Origin: Roseburia_C sp900315735
GTDB lineage: Bacteria > Bacillota > Clostridia > Lachnospirales > Lachnospiraceae
Length of the DNA: 64,000 nt
Reading direction: 5' to 3' (one strand)
Assembly (NCBI GenBank): GCA_052118425.1
Contig: JBQKHF010000006.1
A program made the position numbers and the translations under genes. The notes under the pieces are model-generated. The model was not told the DNA's origin. It ran no database searches and was given only the letters and a program-made list of their open reading frames with translations. Shown here piece after piece: positions 17,674 to 25,166 of this stretch; the stretch's first letter is position 1; the number at the start of each line of letters is the position of its first letter.

Positions 17674-17685
17674 AGTACTTGTACT
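17674..17685. promoter_or_regulatory. Inverted repeat between divergent element genes
   Basis: AGTAC, two bases, GTACT, lying between the 48-residue gene and the recombinase. It is a possible operator. Confidence 0.3.
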
Positions 17686-17744
17686 TCATTTCCTGATTTC
17701 ATATTTGTGTGCTTTTTTCATACACTTAACAAAGGAGTGATAAC

Positions 17745-19253
17745 ATGACCGACAACACCTCCATGCGTACCGGTGCCCTCTACATCCGGGTATCTACCGG
17801 CAAGCAGGAAGAACTATCCCCGGACGCTCAAAGGCGGCTGCTCTTAGATTATGCTTCCAAGAACAATATCATTATCTCCAATCAGTACATCTATGAAGAA
17901 GATGGCATATCCGGACGTAAAGCGGATAAACGTCCACAGTTCCAGGATATGATTGCCCATGCCAAATCAAAAGAACATCCCTTTGATGTAATTCTGGTAT
18001 GGAAGTATTCGAGATTTGCCAGAAATCAAGAAGAATCCATTGTCTATAAGTCCATGCTCCGGAAAGACCATGTGGAAGTCATTTCCGTATCCGAGCCACT
18101 GGTGGATGGTCCTTTTGGTTCATTGATTGAGCGAATCATAGAATGGATGGATGAATATTATTCTATCCGTCTGTCCGGTGAGGTTGTGCGAGGTATGACG
18201 GAGAACGCTTTAAGAGGGCGAAATCAGGCTCGACCGCCTTTAGGCTATAAAGTACCGCATGCCAAAGAAACTCCTGTTATTGTGCCGGAAGAAGCCCTTA
18301 TCATACATACGATATTTGATATGTATACCGAAGATGGTGCCAGTATGTTTGCAATTGCAAAACACTTAAATGACCTCGGCTATCTTACCTCACATAAGAA
18401 GCCATTTGAAAGGCGGAGTATCGGCTACATTTTAAGCAACCCTACTTATATCGGGAAATCCGTCTGGAACCGTCATTCTAACGATAACAAGGCTTTAAAA
18501 GATGAATCCGAGTGGATTATAAGAGATGGCAGCCATGAGCCGATTATCAGCACAGAACAGTATGAAAAGGCACAGCAGCGTATCAAGGCAGAATACACTC
18601 CCAAATATGCCAAGCCGCCGGAACTGCACCGGCATTGGTTATCCGGCATGGTAAAGTGCCACACCTGCGGACGCTCCCTCTCCACTTCCATTCATAAGGA
18701 TAAACGATACGGACGAACCTACACGAATTTTCAATGCTATGGATATTTAAAGGGGAAATGCAACGTGTCCCATCAGATTTCCGCCCGGAAATTAGAACCG
18801 GCTGTATTAGAAGGTCTGCAAGAAATTATGGAAGGTGTGCGACCACTCCAGTTTAAAATCATCAAGTCAGAAGAACCAACCGCCCAGTCCGCCCATGAGA
18901 TACTCACCGAAAGACTGCATGACATTGAGAAAAAAGAAGAACGTATCCGGCAGGCTTACCGGGATGGCATTGATACCATAGAAGAATACCGGGACAATAA
19001 AGCCATTCTTTTCAAAGAACGGGCAGAAATAGAAAGCCGGCTGGAAGAATTAACCCCTGCTCCTGTTCCATCTGAGTCAGATACAAGGGAACTCATGCGT
19101 AACCGGCTTAAGAATGTATATGAGATACTTTCCAGTGAGGATGTCTCTACCGTCACCAAAAGCAATGCGCTAAAATCCATTGTAGATAAAATTGTCTATG
19201 ATAGTGAAAAGAAAGAATTAAGCATTTATCTCTACTGCTCCGACACCCTCTAA
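17745..19253 (+). CDS. Large serine recombinase (integrase/excisionase)
   Basis: A 502-residue site-specific recombinase that cuts and rejoins att sites at a two-base core through a serine intermediate. Domains: N-terminal resolvase catalytic domain (about 1-150; ALYIRVSTGKQ with nucleophile Ser17, WKYSRFARNQ), the recombinase domain (about 165-290; RPPLGYKVPH), and a zinc ribbon with CHTCGRSLS near 304 and CYGYLKGKC near 331. A charged coiled-coil (about 380-430) follows. The ATG has an AAAGGAGTG site. It lies beside the right att site and reads in the same direction as the split host gene. Its base composition is closer to the chromosome than the rest of the cargo. Confidence 0.95.
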   Translation: MTDNTSMRTGALYIRVSTGKQEELSPDAQRRLLLDYASKNNIIISNQYIYEEDGISGRKADKRPQFQDMIAHAKSKEHPFDVILVWKYSRFARNQEESIVYKSMLRKDHVEVISVSEPLVDGPFGSLIERIIEWMDEYYSIRLSGEVVRGMTENALRGRNQARPPLGYKVPHAKETPVIVPEEALIIHTIFDMYTEDGASMFAIAKHLNDLGYLTSHKKPFERRSIGYILSNPTYIGKSVWNRHSNDNKALKDESEWIIRDGSHEPIISTEQYEKAQQRIKAEYTPKYAKPPELHRHWLSGMVKCHTCGRSLSTSIHKDKRYGRTYTNFQCYGYLKGKCNVSHQISARKLEPAVLEGLQEIMEGVRPLQFKIIKSEEPTAQSAHEILTERLHDIEKKEERIRQAYRDGIDTIEEYRDNKAILFKERAEIESRLEELTPAPVPSESDTRELMRNRLKNVYEILSSEDVSTVTKSNALKSIVDKIVYDSEKKELSIYLYCSDTL

Positions 19254-19279
19254 ACCCGCATAAAATAAGGATTTAGACG

Positions 19280-19307
19280 TACTACATACGCAAATGGGAA
19301 AAGGTTG
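19280..19307 (+). repeat. Right attachment junction
   Basis: TACTACATACGCAAA (19280-19294) is the exact reverse complement of the left inner 15-mer, and 11 bases separate it from TG (19306-19307), where host coding sequence resumes with ACC CAG TGG. Confidence 0.8.
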
Positions 19308-19694
19308 ACCCAGTGGGGTTCGAAGTACTTAGCTGACCAGGGCTATTCCACCATTGAGATTTTGCGCTACTATTACGGCAGCAGCATGTATATCAATACT
19401 GCCGATGAAATCAGTGGTGTTCCAGCTTCCTGGCCGGGCAGTAATCTTGAAGTGGGTTCTACCGGAGATAAAGTACGGATGCTGCAGGAGCAGTTAAACC
19501 GGATTGCCCGCAACTACCCTGCCCTTCCGACCATTACCGCCGATGGCATTTATGGTTCTGCCACCAGAGCCGCCGTAGAAAAGTTCCAGTCCATCTTCGG
19601 ACTGCCAGTTACCGGAATTGTGGATTTCCGTACCTGGTACCGCATTTCCGAGATTTATGTTGCAGTTTCAAGAATTGCAGAATTGTATCAATAA
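19306..19694 (+). pseudogene. SpoIID-like protein, 3' part with peptidoglycan-binding domain
   Basis: The downstream piece of the gene that starts at 12632. It begins TQWGSKYLADQGYS and ILRYYYG, the typical closing motif of SpoIID-like domains. A PG_binding_1 repeat follows (about 45 residues in: VGSTGDKVRMLQEQLN, DGIYGSATRAAVEKFQ, GIVDFRTW). A TTG at 19305 opens the frame but has no good binding site (GGGAAAAGG is nearby), so independent translation is doubtful. After excision of 13508-19307, the frame reads ...NW-M-TQWG... without a break. Confidence 0.72.
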
Positions 19695-19805
19695 ATTTCA
19701 TAACTTAAACCTTTTCGAAAATTCTTTTTGCCACAAACCCATAGTAATTATGAAAATACAATGCTATACTAAATGCATATTACGAATTTACTGGAGGGAA
19801 AAATA

Positions 19806-20312
19806 ATGCATACATTTCAACCATATCCAATTGACCTTATGGAAATGAATCCGTTTACTAAAATCGGCAAAGAATGGATGTTAATCACAGCAGGTGATGA
19901 GAAAAAAGCAAATACAATGACTGCAAGCTGGGGCGGTGTTGGTGTCCTCTGGGGCAAAAACGTTGTCTACATCTTTGTAAGAGATACACGTTATACCAAA
20001 GAATTTATTGATAATGGCGAGACATTTTCACTTACCTTTTTAGGTTCATCCAATAAAGGAGCTTTAAAATATCTTGGAGCTGTTTCCGGACGTGACGAAA
20101 ATAAAATCGAGAATGCAAGAATGCATCTTGACTACTGCAAGGACACACCATATATCGACGAAGGAAATCTGGTCTTCATCTGCCGTAAATTATCTGCCAC
20201 AAAGATGACTCCGGACCAGTTTATCGATCCTTCTATCGAAAGCAGCTGGTATGCAGACGGCAACCTTCACACCATGTATGTGGGTGAAATCTTAGAAGTA
20301 CTTGCCCGCTAA
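19806..20312 (+). CDS. Flavin reductase-like FMN-binding protein
   Basis: A 168-residue protein of the flavin reductase/flavoredoxin-like family, which binds FMN and transfers electrons in the cytoplasm. Visible features: the N-terminal PFTKIGKEWMLITAG, the TMTASWGGVGVLWGK segment typical of the FMN loop, FVRDTRYTKEFID and the FSLTFLG strand. The start is the ATG at 19806, after a CTGGAGGG site; the frame is open to 19773. It is monocistronic, with a strong terminator about 50 bases downstream. The physiological partner is unknown. Confidence 0.82.
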   Translation: MHTFQPYPIDLMEMNPFTKIGKEWMLITAGDEKKANTMTASWGGVGVLWGKNVVYIFVRDTRYTKEFIDNGETFSLTFLGSSNKGALKYLGAVSGRDENKIENARMHLDYCKDTPYIDEGNLVFICRKLSATKMTPDQFIDPSIESSWYADGNLHTMYVGEILEVLAR

Positions 20313-20361
20313 TATCTACAGAACCTGCCACCAGCAGTTTCTTACGAAGGCATGGCAACTA
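20313..20361. repeat. Copy B of GAACCTGCCACC repeat
   Basis: Aligns without gaps to 55624-55672 over 49 bases with six differences, and more loosely to 936-980. It begins immediately after the flavin reductase stop and is followed by its terminator. Confidence 0.65.
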
Positions 20362-20364
20362 AAA

Positions 20365-20425
20365 ATCCCGGTGAATTTTCCACCTACATGAAATGTAACG
20401 TGGTATCCACCGGGATTCTTTTTTA
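20365..20425 (+). terminator. Terminator shared by convergent genes
   Basis: Arms AATCCCGGTG (20365-20374) and CACCGGGATT (20409-20418), then CTTTTTT. It lies between the convergent flavin reductase and FadR-type genes, and A-runs on the other side suggest it may act in both directions. Confidence 0.75.
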
Positions 20426-20435
20426 CTAATCTCTT

Positions 20436-21092
20436 TTATTCGTAAAGAGTTCTGTAATGAGCCCGCACTGCAAGATCAATTGTCTTCTGGTCTCCTGTTT
20501 CAATTGCTTCGGCAATCTGTACATGAAGCTTCCACATTTTTTCAAATTTTTCTGCATCTGCATTTTCCCAGCCTTTTCGGATACTTTCCTTATAAATCTC
20601 AGAAAATACCTGCATAATCGTAATCATGAAGCGGTTACCTGAACCTAATATTAATTTCTGATGGAATTCCCGGTCAATCTCATAACTTCTCTGCTGGTCG
20701 GAATTCTGCATAGATTCCGCCAATGTTTTTAACTCTGCAATAGCCTGTTTGCTCATGTTTTTAGCTGCCAGATAGCCTATTGCAAGTTCTAAAAGGCAAC
20801 GTGTCTCAGAGAGCTCGTCCTTATCTATCTGCTGCAACAGCAGCATCATATCGATTACTTTTGAAAGGCTTTTCTCCATATTACAGCAGATATAATTGCC
20901 GGAACCCTGCTGGCTTTCAATCAGTCCGATATTTTCCATACTCTTTAATGCTTCCCGGATAGATGGACGTGACATACCAAGTGTCTCTGCCATTTCACGT
21001 TCTGTTGGCAATTTACTGCCAATCTGGAATTCTTCATTTCGTATTCCATCCTTTACAAATTCCATTACTCTCTTATACTCTCTATCCTTCAT
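20436..21092 (-). CDS. FadR/GntR-family transcriptional regulator
   Basis: A 218-residue regulator. It has an N-terminal GntR winged helix (about 10-70; GSKLPTEREMAETLGMSRPSIREALKSME, then IESQQGSGNYI) and a C-terminal FCD ligand domain whose metal or ligand residues are suggested by DREFHQKL and the late ALHV/AHYRTLY region. It lies 46 bases downstream of lrgB. The operon promoter carries TTGGTATTACCAA, which fits the FadR-type site TGGTNNNACCA, so autoregulation of lrgA-lrgB-regulator is inferred. The effector is unknown. Confidence 0.88.
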   Translation of the reverse strand: MKDREYKRVMEFVKDGIRNEEFQIGSKLPTEREMAETLGMSRPSIREALKSMENIGLIESQQGSGNYICCNMEKSLSKVIDMMLLLQQIDKDELSETRCLLELAIGYLAAKNMSKQAIAELKTLAESMQNSDQQRSYEIDREFHQKLILGSGNRFMITIMQVFSEIYKESIRKGWENADAEKFEKMWKLHVQIAEAIETGDQKTIDLAVRAHYRTLYE

Positions 21093-21138
21093 ATGAATCT
21101 CCTTTCATCTTTTGCAAGGTTATTGCATAATAGATACA

Positions 21139-21831
21139 TCAATAAAAATTAGCAAATACAGTTGCTGCTGCTACCGTCAGAAGTCCTGCTACTGCAATGG
21201 CAAGACTGCTCATTGCTCCTTCTACTTCTCCCATTTCCATGGCACGGGCTGTTCCGATTGCATGGGCTGAAGTACCAAGTGCCAGTCCCTTTGCCACCGG
21301 CTCTTCTATATGAAATACACGACATAATACTTCTGCAATCATATTTCCTAAAACTCCGGTAATGATAATTACTGCCACCGTAATCGTTACAATTCCGCCA
21401 AGTTCTTCAGATACACCCATTCCGATTGCTGTGGTAATGGATTTTGGCAGAAGGGTTACATATTCCTCATGATTCAAATGGAATATCACTGCAAATAAAA
21501 GCACGCTTCCCATACTTGCAATGACACCGGATATAATTCCTGCTGCAATGGCACTTTTATGTTTCTTTAACAATTCCAGCTGCTCATACAACGGAACAGC
21601 AAGACATACCGTTGCCGGGGTTAAAAGGTAGCTTAAATACTTTGCTCCTTCATAATAACTGTCATAATCAATCTTACAAACACTTAATACAACAATGACA
21701 AAAATAATAGAAATCAAAAGCGGGTTAAACAGTGCCAGTTTTAATTTGCGCTTTAGCAGTGCTCCGATTTCATATCCAATGAGGCTGATAACTACGCCAA
21801 AGAAAAGGGTATTTCCTGCAAAATTATTCAT
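21139..21831 (-). CDS. lrgB: LrgB-family membrane protein
   Basis: A 230-residue integral membrane protein with about seven or eight hydrophobic segments. Family motifs include TPATVCLAVPLYEQ, LLPKSITTAIGMGVSEELGG and GLALGTSAHAIGTARAMEMGEVEGAMSSLA. LrgB works with the holin-like LrgA; related systems are linked to control of autolysis and, in some bacteria, to pyruvate or glycolate transport. The substrate here is not shown. Its start overlaps lrgA by eight bases. Confidence 0.92.
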   Translation of the reverse strand: MNNFAGNTLFFGVVISLIGYEIGALLKRKLKLALFNPLLISIIFVIVVLSVCKIDYDSYYEGAKYLSYLLTPATVCLAVPLYEQLELLKKHKSAIAAGIISGVIASMGSVLLFAVIFHLNHEEYVTLLPKSITTAIGMGVSEELGGIVTITVAVIIITGVLGNMIAEVLCRVFHIEEPVAKGLALGTSAHAIGTARAMEMGEVEGAMSSLAIAVAGLLTVAAATVFANFY

Positions 21832-22189
21832 TTTCTTCTTTCTCCCTTCCCTTTCGTATCACATGCTGTGTCACTCTTCCGGTCACAGCCATAACAATAA
21901 TCGTCGTAAGTACCGTAATCACAATCACCGGCACAATGGTCGGACGCAGTACGCTCCAGGAATCCAGAAGTCCTACTGCTGCCGGAATAAACATCACCGG
22001 CATAATTTCAATTAAGAATACCGCAGTGTCTTTCACCTGTTCTATCTTAATGATGCCTGTTACCAACGCAAGCAGCATTAACACCAGTCCGTAAATGCTT
22101 GCAGGCACCGGCAATGGCAGCACCATATGCAAAATTTCTCCGACAAAAGAAATTGCCAGAATAATAAAAAACTGTCTAAAATACTTCAT
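21824..22189 (-). CDS. lrgA: LrgA/CidA holin-like protein
   Basis: A 121-residue membrane protein with four hydrophobic segments, beginning MKYFRQFFIILAISFVGE and containing the family signature LPLPVPASIYGLVLMLLAL and the IMPVMFIPAAVGLLD segment. The tail is short, charged and cytoplasmic. It is the first gene of lrgA-lrgB-regulator. The binding site GGAGG sits directly beside the operator palindrome, so repressor binding would also cover the start of the message. Confidence 0.92.
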   Translation of the reverse strand: MKYFRQFFIILAISFVGEILHMVLPLPVPASIYGLVLMLLALVTGIIKIEQVKDTAVFLIEIMPVMFIPAAVGLLDSWSVLRPTIVPVIVITVLTTIIVMAVTGRVTQHVIRKGREKEENE

Positions 22190-22204
22190 TTCTAAATCCT
22201 CCGA

Positions 22205-22217
22205 TTGGTATTACCAA
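22205..22217. promoter_or_regulatory. FadR-type operator ahead of lrgA
   Basis: Near-perfect palindrome TTGGTATTACCAA, flanked by A and T so that it extends to 15 bases. It lies just after the -10 box, where a bound repressor would block initiation. Confidence 0.7.
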
Positions 22218-22223
22218 TCAAAG

Positions 22224-22252
22224 AGTATAATACAAAAGAAGTAAAAAGACAA
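22224..22252 (-). promoter_or_regulatory. Promoter of lrgAB operon
   Basis: Minus strand: -35 TTGTCT (22247-22252), 17-base spacer, -10 TATACT (22224-22229). Confidence 0.7.
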
Positions 22253-22272
22253 GTTTTATTTTTAGAAATCTA

Positions 22273-22301
22273 TTGACTTTCTCTGAAAATGCGTATATTC
22301 T
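22273..22301 (+). promoter_or_regulatory. Promoter of the PatB/MalY gene
   Basis: -35 TTGACT (22273-22278), 17-base spacer, -10 TATTCT (22296-22301), 45 bases before the start codon and divergent from lrgA. Confidence 0.65.
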
Positions 22302-22345
22302 TTTCCTAGTGTTTTGATATGTTTTGTAGGAAAGGAGTGTATCTC

Positions 22346-23515
22346 ATGGATAGAGATTTTAATCAAATTATAGACAGACACAATACGAATTCTTTAAAAT
22401 ATGATTTTGCCCTGCAGCGTGGAAAATCCGCTGATGTACTGCCGATGTGGGTAGCTGACATGGATTTTCAGGCACCGACTGCTGTCTGCTCCCGCTTAGA
22501 AGAATTGAGCCGTTTCGGTATCTTCGGATACAGCGATAACCAGACTTCCTACTTTGATGCTGTTTTAAACTGGTATCAGAAACATTTTAACTGGACCGCT
22601 AAAAAAGAATGGATTCTTCGTACTCCGGGCGTTGTATTTGCAATTGCAGCTGCGATTCGTGGACTGACAGAAGAAGGAGATGCTGTTCTTATCCAGGAAC
22701 CGGTATATTATCCATTCTCTTCTATTATAACCCAGAATAAACGGAAAAAAATCATTAATCCACTGGTAAATAAAAATGGACATTACGAAATGGATCTTGA
22801 GGACATGGAACAGAAAATCATCGACAACCATGTAAAACTCTTCCTTTTGTGCAGTCCCCACAATCCGGTTGGACGTGTCTGGACTTTAGATGAATTAGAA
22901 GCTGTTGGAAACCTTTGCCAGAAACACGGTGTCATCATTGTCAGTGATGAAATTCACAGTGATTTTACCTTTGAAGGACATACTCACTATGTATTTGCCT
23001 CTGTTTCCGATGCCTTTGCCCAGAACAGTGTTATCTGTACTTCACCGAGCAAAACTTTTAACATTGCAGGGCTTCAGATTTCCAACATATTTGTACCAAA
23101 TCCTAACCTTCGGAAGAAAGTAAAGGACGCCATTGCAGCCACCGGTTATTGCGAATCTAATTATTTTGCCCTAGCCGCCTGCGAGACCGCTTACCGGGAA
23201 GGTGAAACATGGCTGAATGAGCTTCGCAAATATCTCACCGACAACCTGCATTACGTCTATGCTTATCTTATGAAATATCTTCCGGAGATAAGACTTGTAG
23301 AACCGGAAGGCACCTACCTTCTCTGGCTTGACTGCCGTAACCTAAAAATGACGGAGAAGGAACGGATTGATGCCATTGAAAACAAAGGAAAATTATGGCT
23401 TGATACCGGCTCCATGTTTGGAGAAGCCGGCACCGGTTATGAACGAATTAATATTGCCTGCCCTCGTGCAACTTTAGAAGAATGCTTAAACCGTCTGCGG
23501 AAAGCTTTTTCCTAA
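22346..23515 (+). CDS. PatB/MalY-type PLP aminotransferase (C-S lyase)
   Basis: A 389-residue fold-type I PLP enzyme of the MalY/PatB subfamily, whose members cleave cystathionine or related C-S bonds. It has the subfamily N-terminus DFNQIIDRHNTNSLKYD, LPMWVADMDFQ, the CSPHNPVGRVW loop, SDEIHSDF, and the PLP lysine in SPSKTFNIAGLQ. The ATG at 22346 has an AAAGGAG site; the open frame starts at 22319. Its stop overlaps the convergent pdaA stop by four bases. A cystathionine beta-lyase activity would fit the nearby sulfur genes, but a C-S lyase of other substrates is equally possible. Confidence 0.87.
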   Translation: MDRDFNQIIDRHNTNSLKYDFALQRGKSADVLPMWVADMDFQAPTAVCSRLEELSRFGIFGYSDNQTSYFDAVLNWYQKHFNWTAKKEWILRTPGVVFAIAAAIRGLTEEGDAVLIQEPVYYPFSSIITQNKRKKIINPLVNKNGHYEMDLEDMEQKIIDNHVKLFLLCSPHNPVGRVWTLDELEAVGNLCQKHGVIIVSDEIHSDFTFEGHTHYVFASVSDAFAQNSVICTSPSKTFNIAGLQISNIFVPNPNLRKKVKDAIAATGYCESNYFALAACETAYREGETWLNELRKYLTDNLHYVYAYLMKYLPEIRLVEPEGTYLLWLDCRNLKMTEKERIDAIENKGKLWLDTGSMFGEAGTGYERINIACPRATLEECLNRLRKAFS

Positions 23516-24342
23516 GAATTAGAACTTGCGATTAACTCATCCAGAGTGCCAAAATGGTAGCCCATTTCTTCCCACTTTGTCAGGAGTTCATCTAAAATTT
23601 CACCATTGGTCTTTGAAGTATTGTGCAGCAGCACAATAGCTCCCGGATGAATACGTCCAGTGAGTTTTTCAAAGGCCTCTTCTTTTGTCGGCTGATTATC
23701 CGGGTCCCAGTCCACATAGGCAAGACTCCAGAAAAAAGTATAATAGCCTAATTCTTTTGCCATTTTCAGATTTGACTCACTGTATTTTCCCTGAGGCGGC
23801 CGGTAATATTTTACCATCTCCTTATCTGTAATTTCTTCATAAAGTGTCTTAACATCCTCAACTTCCTTTTGAAATGCGGATACATCTGCAATTTCTGACA
23901 TATCCGGGTGATGATAGGTATGGTTTCCTACGGTATGCCCCTCATCCACCATTCTCTTTACCAGATCCGGACTGGTCTCTAAGAAATGCCCTACCACAAA
24001 GAAGGTTGCCTTTACATCGTGCTTTTTCAATGCATCCAGTATTTTTTCCGTATTCCCATTCTCATAGCCACAGTCAAAGGTCAGGTAAATCACCTTATCC
24101 TCACTGTCACCGATAAAATATGTATTATATTTCCGTAATTCCTCCGGTGTTGCATTTCCGGTTGGCTGCGTCCCGGCTTCCCCGAAACCAAGCCCCCAGT
24201 TCTCTGTTGATGATGCCACTGCATTTACTCCCAGCAAACCGCCATTCTGCCAGCTGTTTACCAGCACTGCACTTCCACGGCCGGCACAGAATACCAATGC
24301 CAGCATTACTGCCACTGCCAGTATCTTTTTCCATTTTTTCAT
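23512..24342 (-). CDS. pdaA: Polysaccharide deacetylase, PdaA type
   Basis: A 276-residue membrane-anchored or secreted carbohydrate esterase (CE4) like PdaA, which deacetylates N-acetylmuramic acid on the way to spore-cortex muramic lactam. One N-terminal hydrophobic segment (about 8-25) is followed by the NodB domain: TFDCGYENGNTEKILDAL (metal Asp), HTVGNHTYHHPDMS (metal His pair), YYRPPQGKYSE and the late ILLHN motif. The ATG at 24342 directly follows the T-run of the upstream terminator, and its GAGG binding site forms part of that hairpin. The frame is open to 24417. Confidence 0.87.
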   Translation of the reverse strand: MKKWKKILAVAVMLALVFCAGRGSAVLVNSWQNGGLLGVNAVASSTENWGLGFGEAGTQPTGNATPEELRKYNTYFIGDSEDKVIYLTFDCGYENGNTEKILDALKKHDVKATFFVVGHFLETSPDLVKRMVDEGHTVGNHTYHHPDMSEIADVSAFQKEVEDVKTLYEEITDKEMVKYYRPPQGKYSESNLKMAKELGYYTFFWSLAYVDWDPDNQPTKEEAFEKLTGRIHPGAIVLLHNTSKTNGEILDELLTKWEEMGYHFGTLDELIASSNS

Positions 24343-24379
24343 AAAAAAAGCCTCATATACTCTTTCTAAAGTATATGAG
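24343..24379 (-). terminator. Terminator hairpin overlapping the pdaA leader
   Basis: Minus strand stem CTCATATACT/AGTATATGAG (24352-24361 with 24370-24379), 8-base loop, then GC and seven Ts ending at the pdaA ATG. It ends the ABC-transporter operon and also holds the only visible binding site of pdaA. Confidence 0.75.
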
Positions 24380-24409
24380 ACTCTGCGCAACTCATGCTTT
24401 TCTTTTATC

Positions 24410-25156
24410 CTACGCAAGCATATTTAAGAACTGGGAAATTCTTTCATTTCCACTTCCTGCTACCTCGTCATAGGTTCCTGCCTTCACAATATTTCCACCA
24501 TCAAAGAAAACAATACGGTCTGCGACCTCTCTTGCAAAAGACATCTTATGAGTCACAATTACAATCGTGCGGTCTTCCTCTACCAGTTTACGAATCAGAT
24601 TTAATACCTCTACTTCAAGCTCAGGATCCAATGCACTGGTTGGTTCATCAAACAAAAGTAATTCCGGTTTCATTGCAAGTGCTCTTGCGATGGCAATTCT
24701 CTGCTGCTGTCCACCGGACAATTCATGAGGATATGCATCCTTCTTATCCGACAAACCGACTTTACTTAAAAGTTCCAATGCTTCCTGCTGGCATTTTTCC
24801 TTTGGCTCTCCTAATACCACCAACGGACCTTCCATGATATTTTCAAGAACCGTCTTATGTGGAAACAACTGGAAATTCTGAAATACCATTCCTGTCTTTT
24901 TACGGATTTCCCGCAATGGTTTTGCATCCAGCTTCGGTTTTTTCTTTCCCTCTTCAAACTGATAAGATGCTCCGTTTAAATCCACGGTTCCGGAATCCGG
25001 TATTTCCAGCAGGTTAATGCAACGAAGCAATGTCGTCTTTCCTGAACCGGACGGTCCAATCAGTACTGTTGTCTTATTTGCAGGGATTTCCAGTGTAACG
25101 CCTTTGAGCACTTCGTTATCCCCAAATGTTTTTCTGATATTTGAAACACAATACAT
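24410..25156 (-). CDS. Polar amino acid ABC transporter, ATP-binding subunit
   Basis: A 248-residue ATPase of the GlnQ/HisP class that powers uptake through the permease 10 bases upstream. Visible: Walker A GPSGSGKTT near residue 33, the Q-loop region VFQNFQLFPHKT, signature LSGGQQQRIAIARAL, and Walker B LLLFDEPTSALDPE. Gene order substrate-binding protein, permease, ATPase, directly after cysK and the sulfhydrylase, suggests that cystine or another sulfur amino acid is the substrate; this is context, not sequence proof. Confidence 0.92.
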   Translation of the reverse strand: MYCVSNIRKTFGDNEVLKGVTLEIPANKTTVLIGPSGSGKTTLLRCINLLEIPDSGTVDLNGASYQFEEGKKKPKLDAKPLREIRKKTGMVFQNFQLFPHKTVLENIMEGPLVVLGEPKEKCQQEALELLSKVGLSDKKDAYPHELSGGQQQRIAIARALAMKPELLLFDEPTSALDPELEVEVLNLIRKLVEEDRTIVIVTHKMSFAREVADRIVFFDGGNIVKAGTYDEVAGSGNERISQFLNMLA

Positions 25157-25166
25157 AAATGACCTC

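Larger units (their letters stand above)
13508..19307 (+). mobile_element. 5.8-kb serine-recombinase intervening element
   Basis: A site-specific element inserted inside the SpoIID-like gene. The large serine recombinase gene is at its right end, 52 bases from the junction. Cargo: a 68-residue small protein, an FtsK-gamma/Mrr-like fusion, an unknown 81-residue protein, a YefM/YoeB pair, a 100-residue unknown, a 48-residue unknown and a 14-codon ORF. No conjugation, replication or phage structural genes are present. Cargo sequence is visibly AT-richer than either the flanks or the recombinase. Limits are set by the protein break and the symmetric 15-bp inverted repeat; the crossover is placed at TG within a base or two. 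Confidence 0.88.

Noticed and set aside
13508..19307. Conjugative transposon or prophage
   Set aside because: No relaxase, coupling protein, replication, capsid or lysis genes are present; only recombinase, toxin-antitoxin and small cargo.
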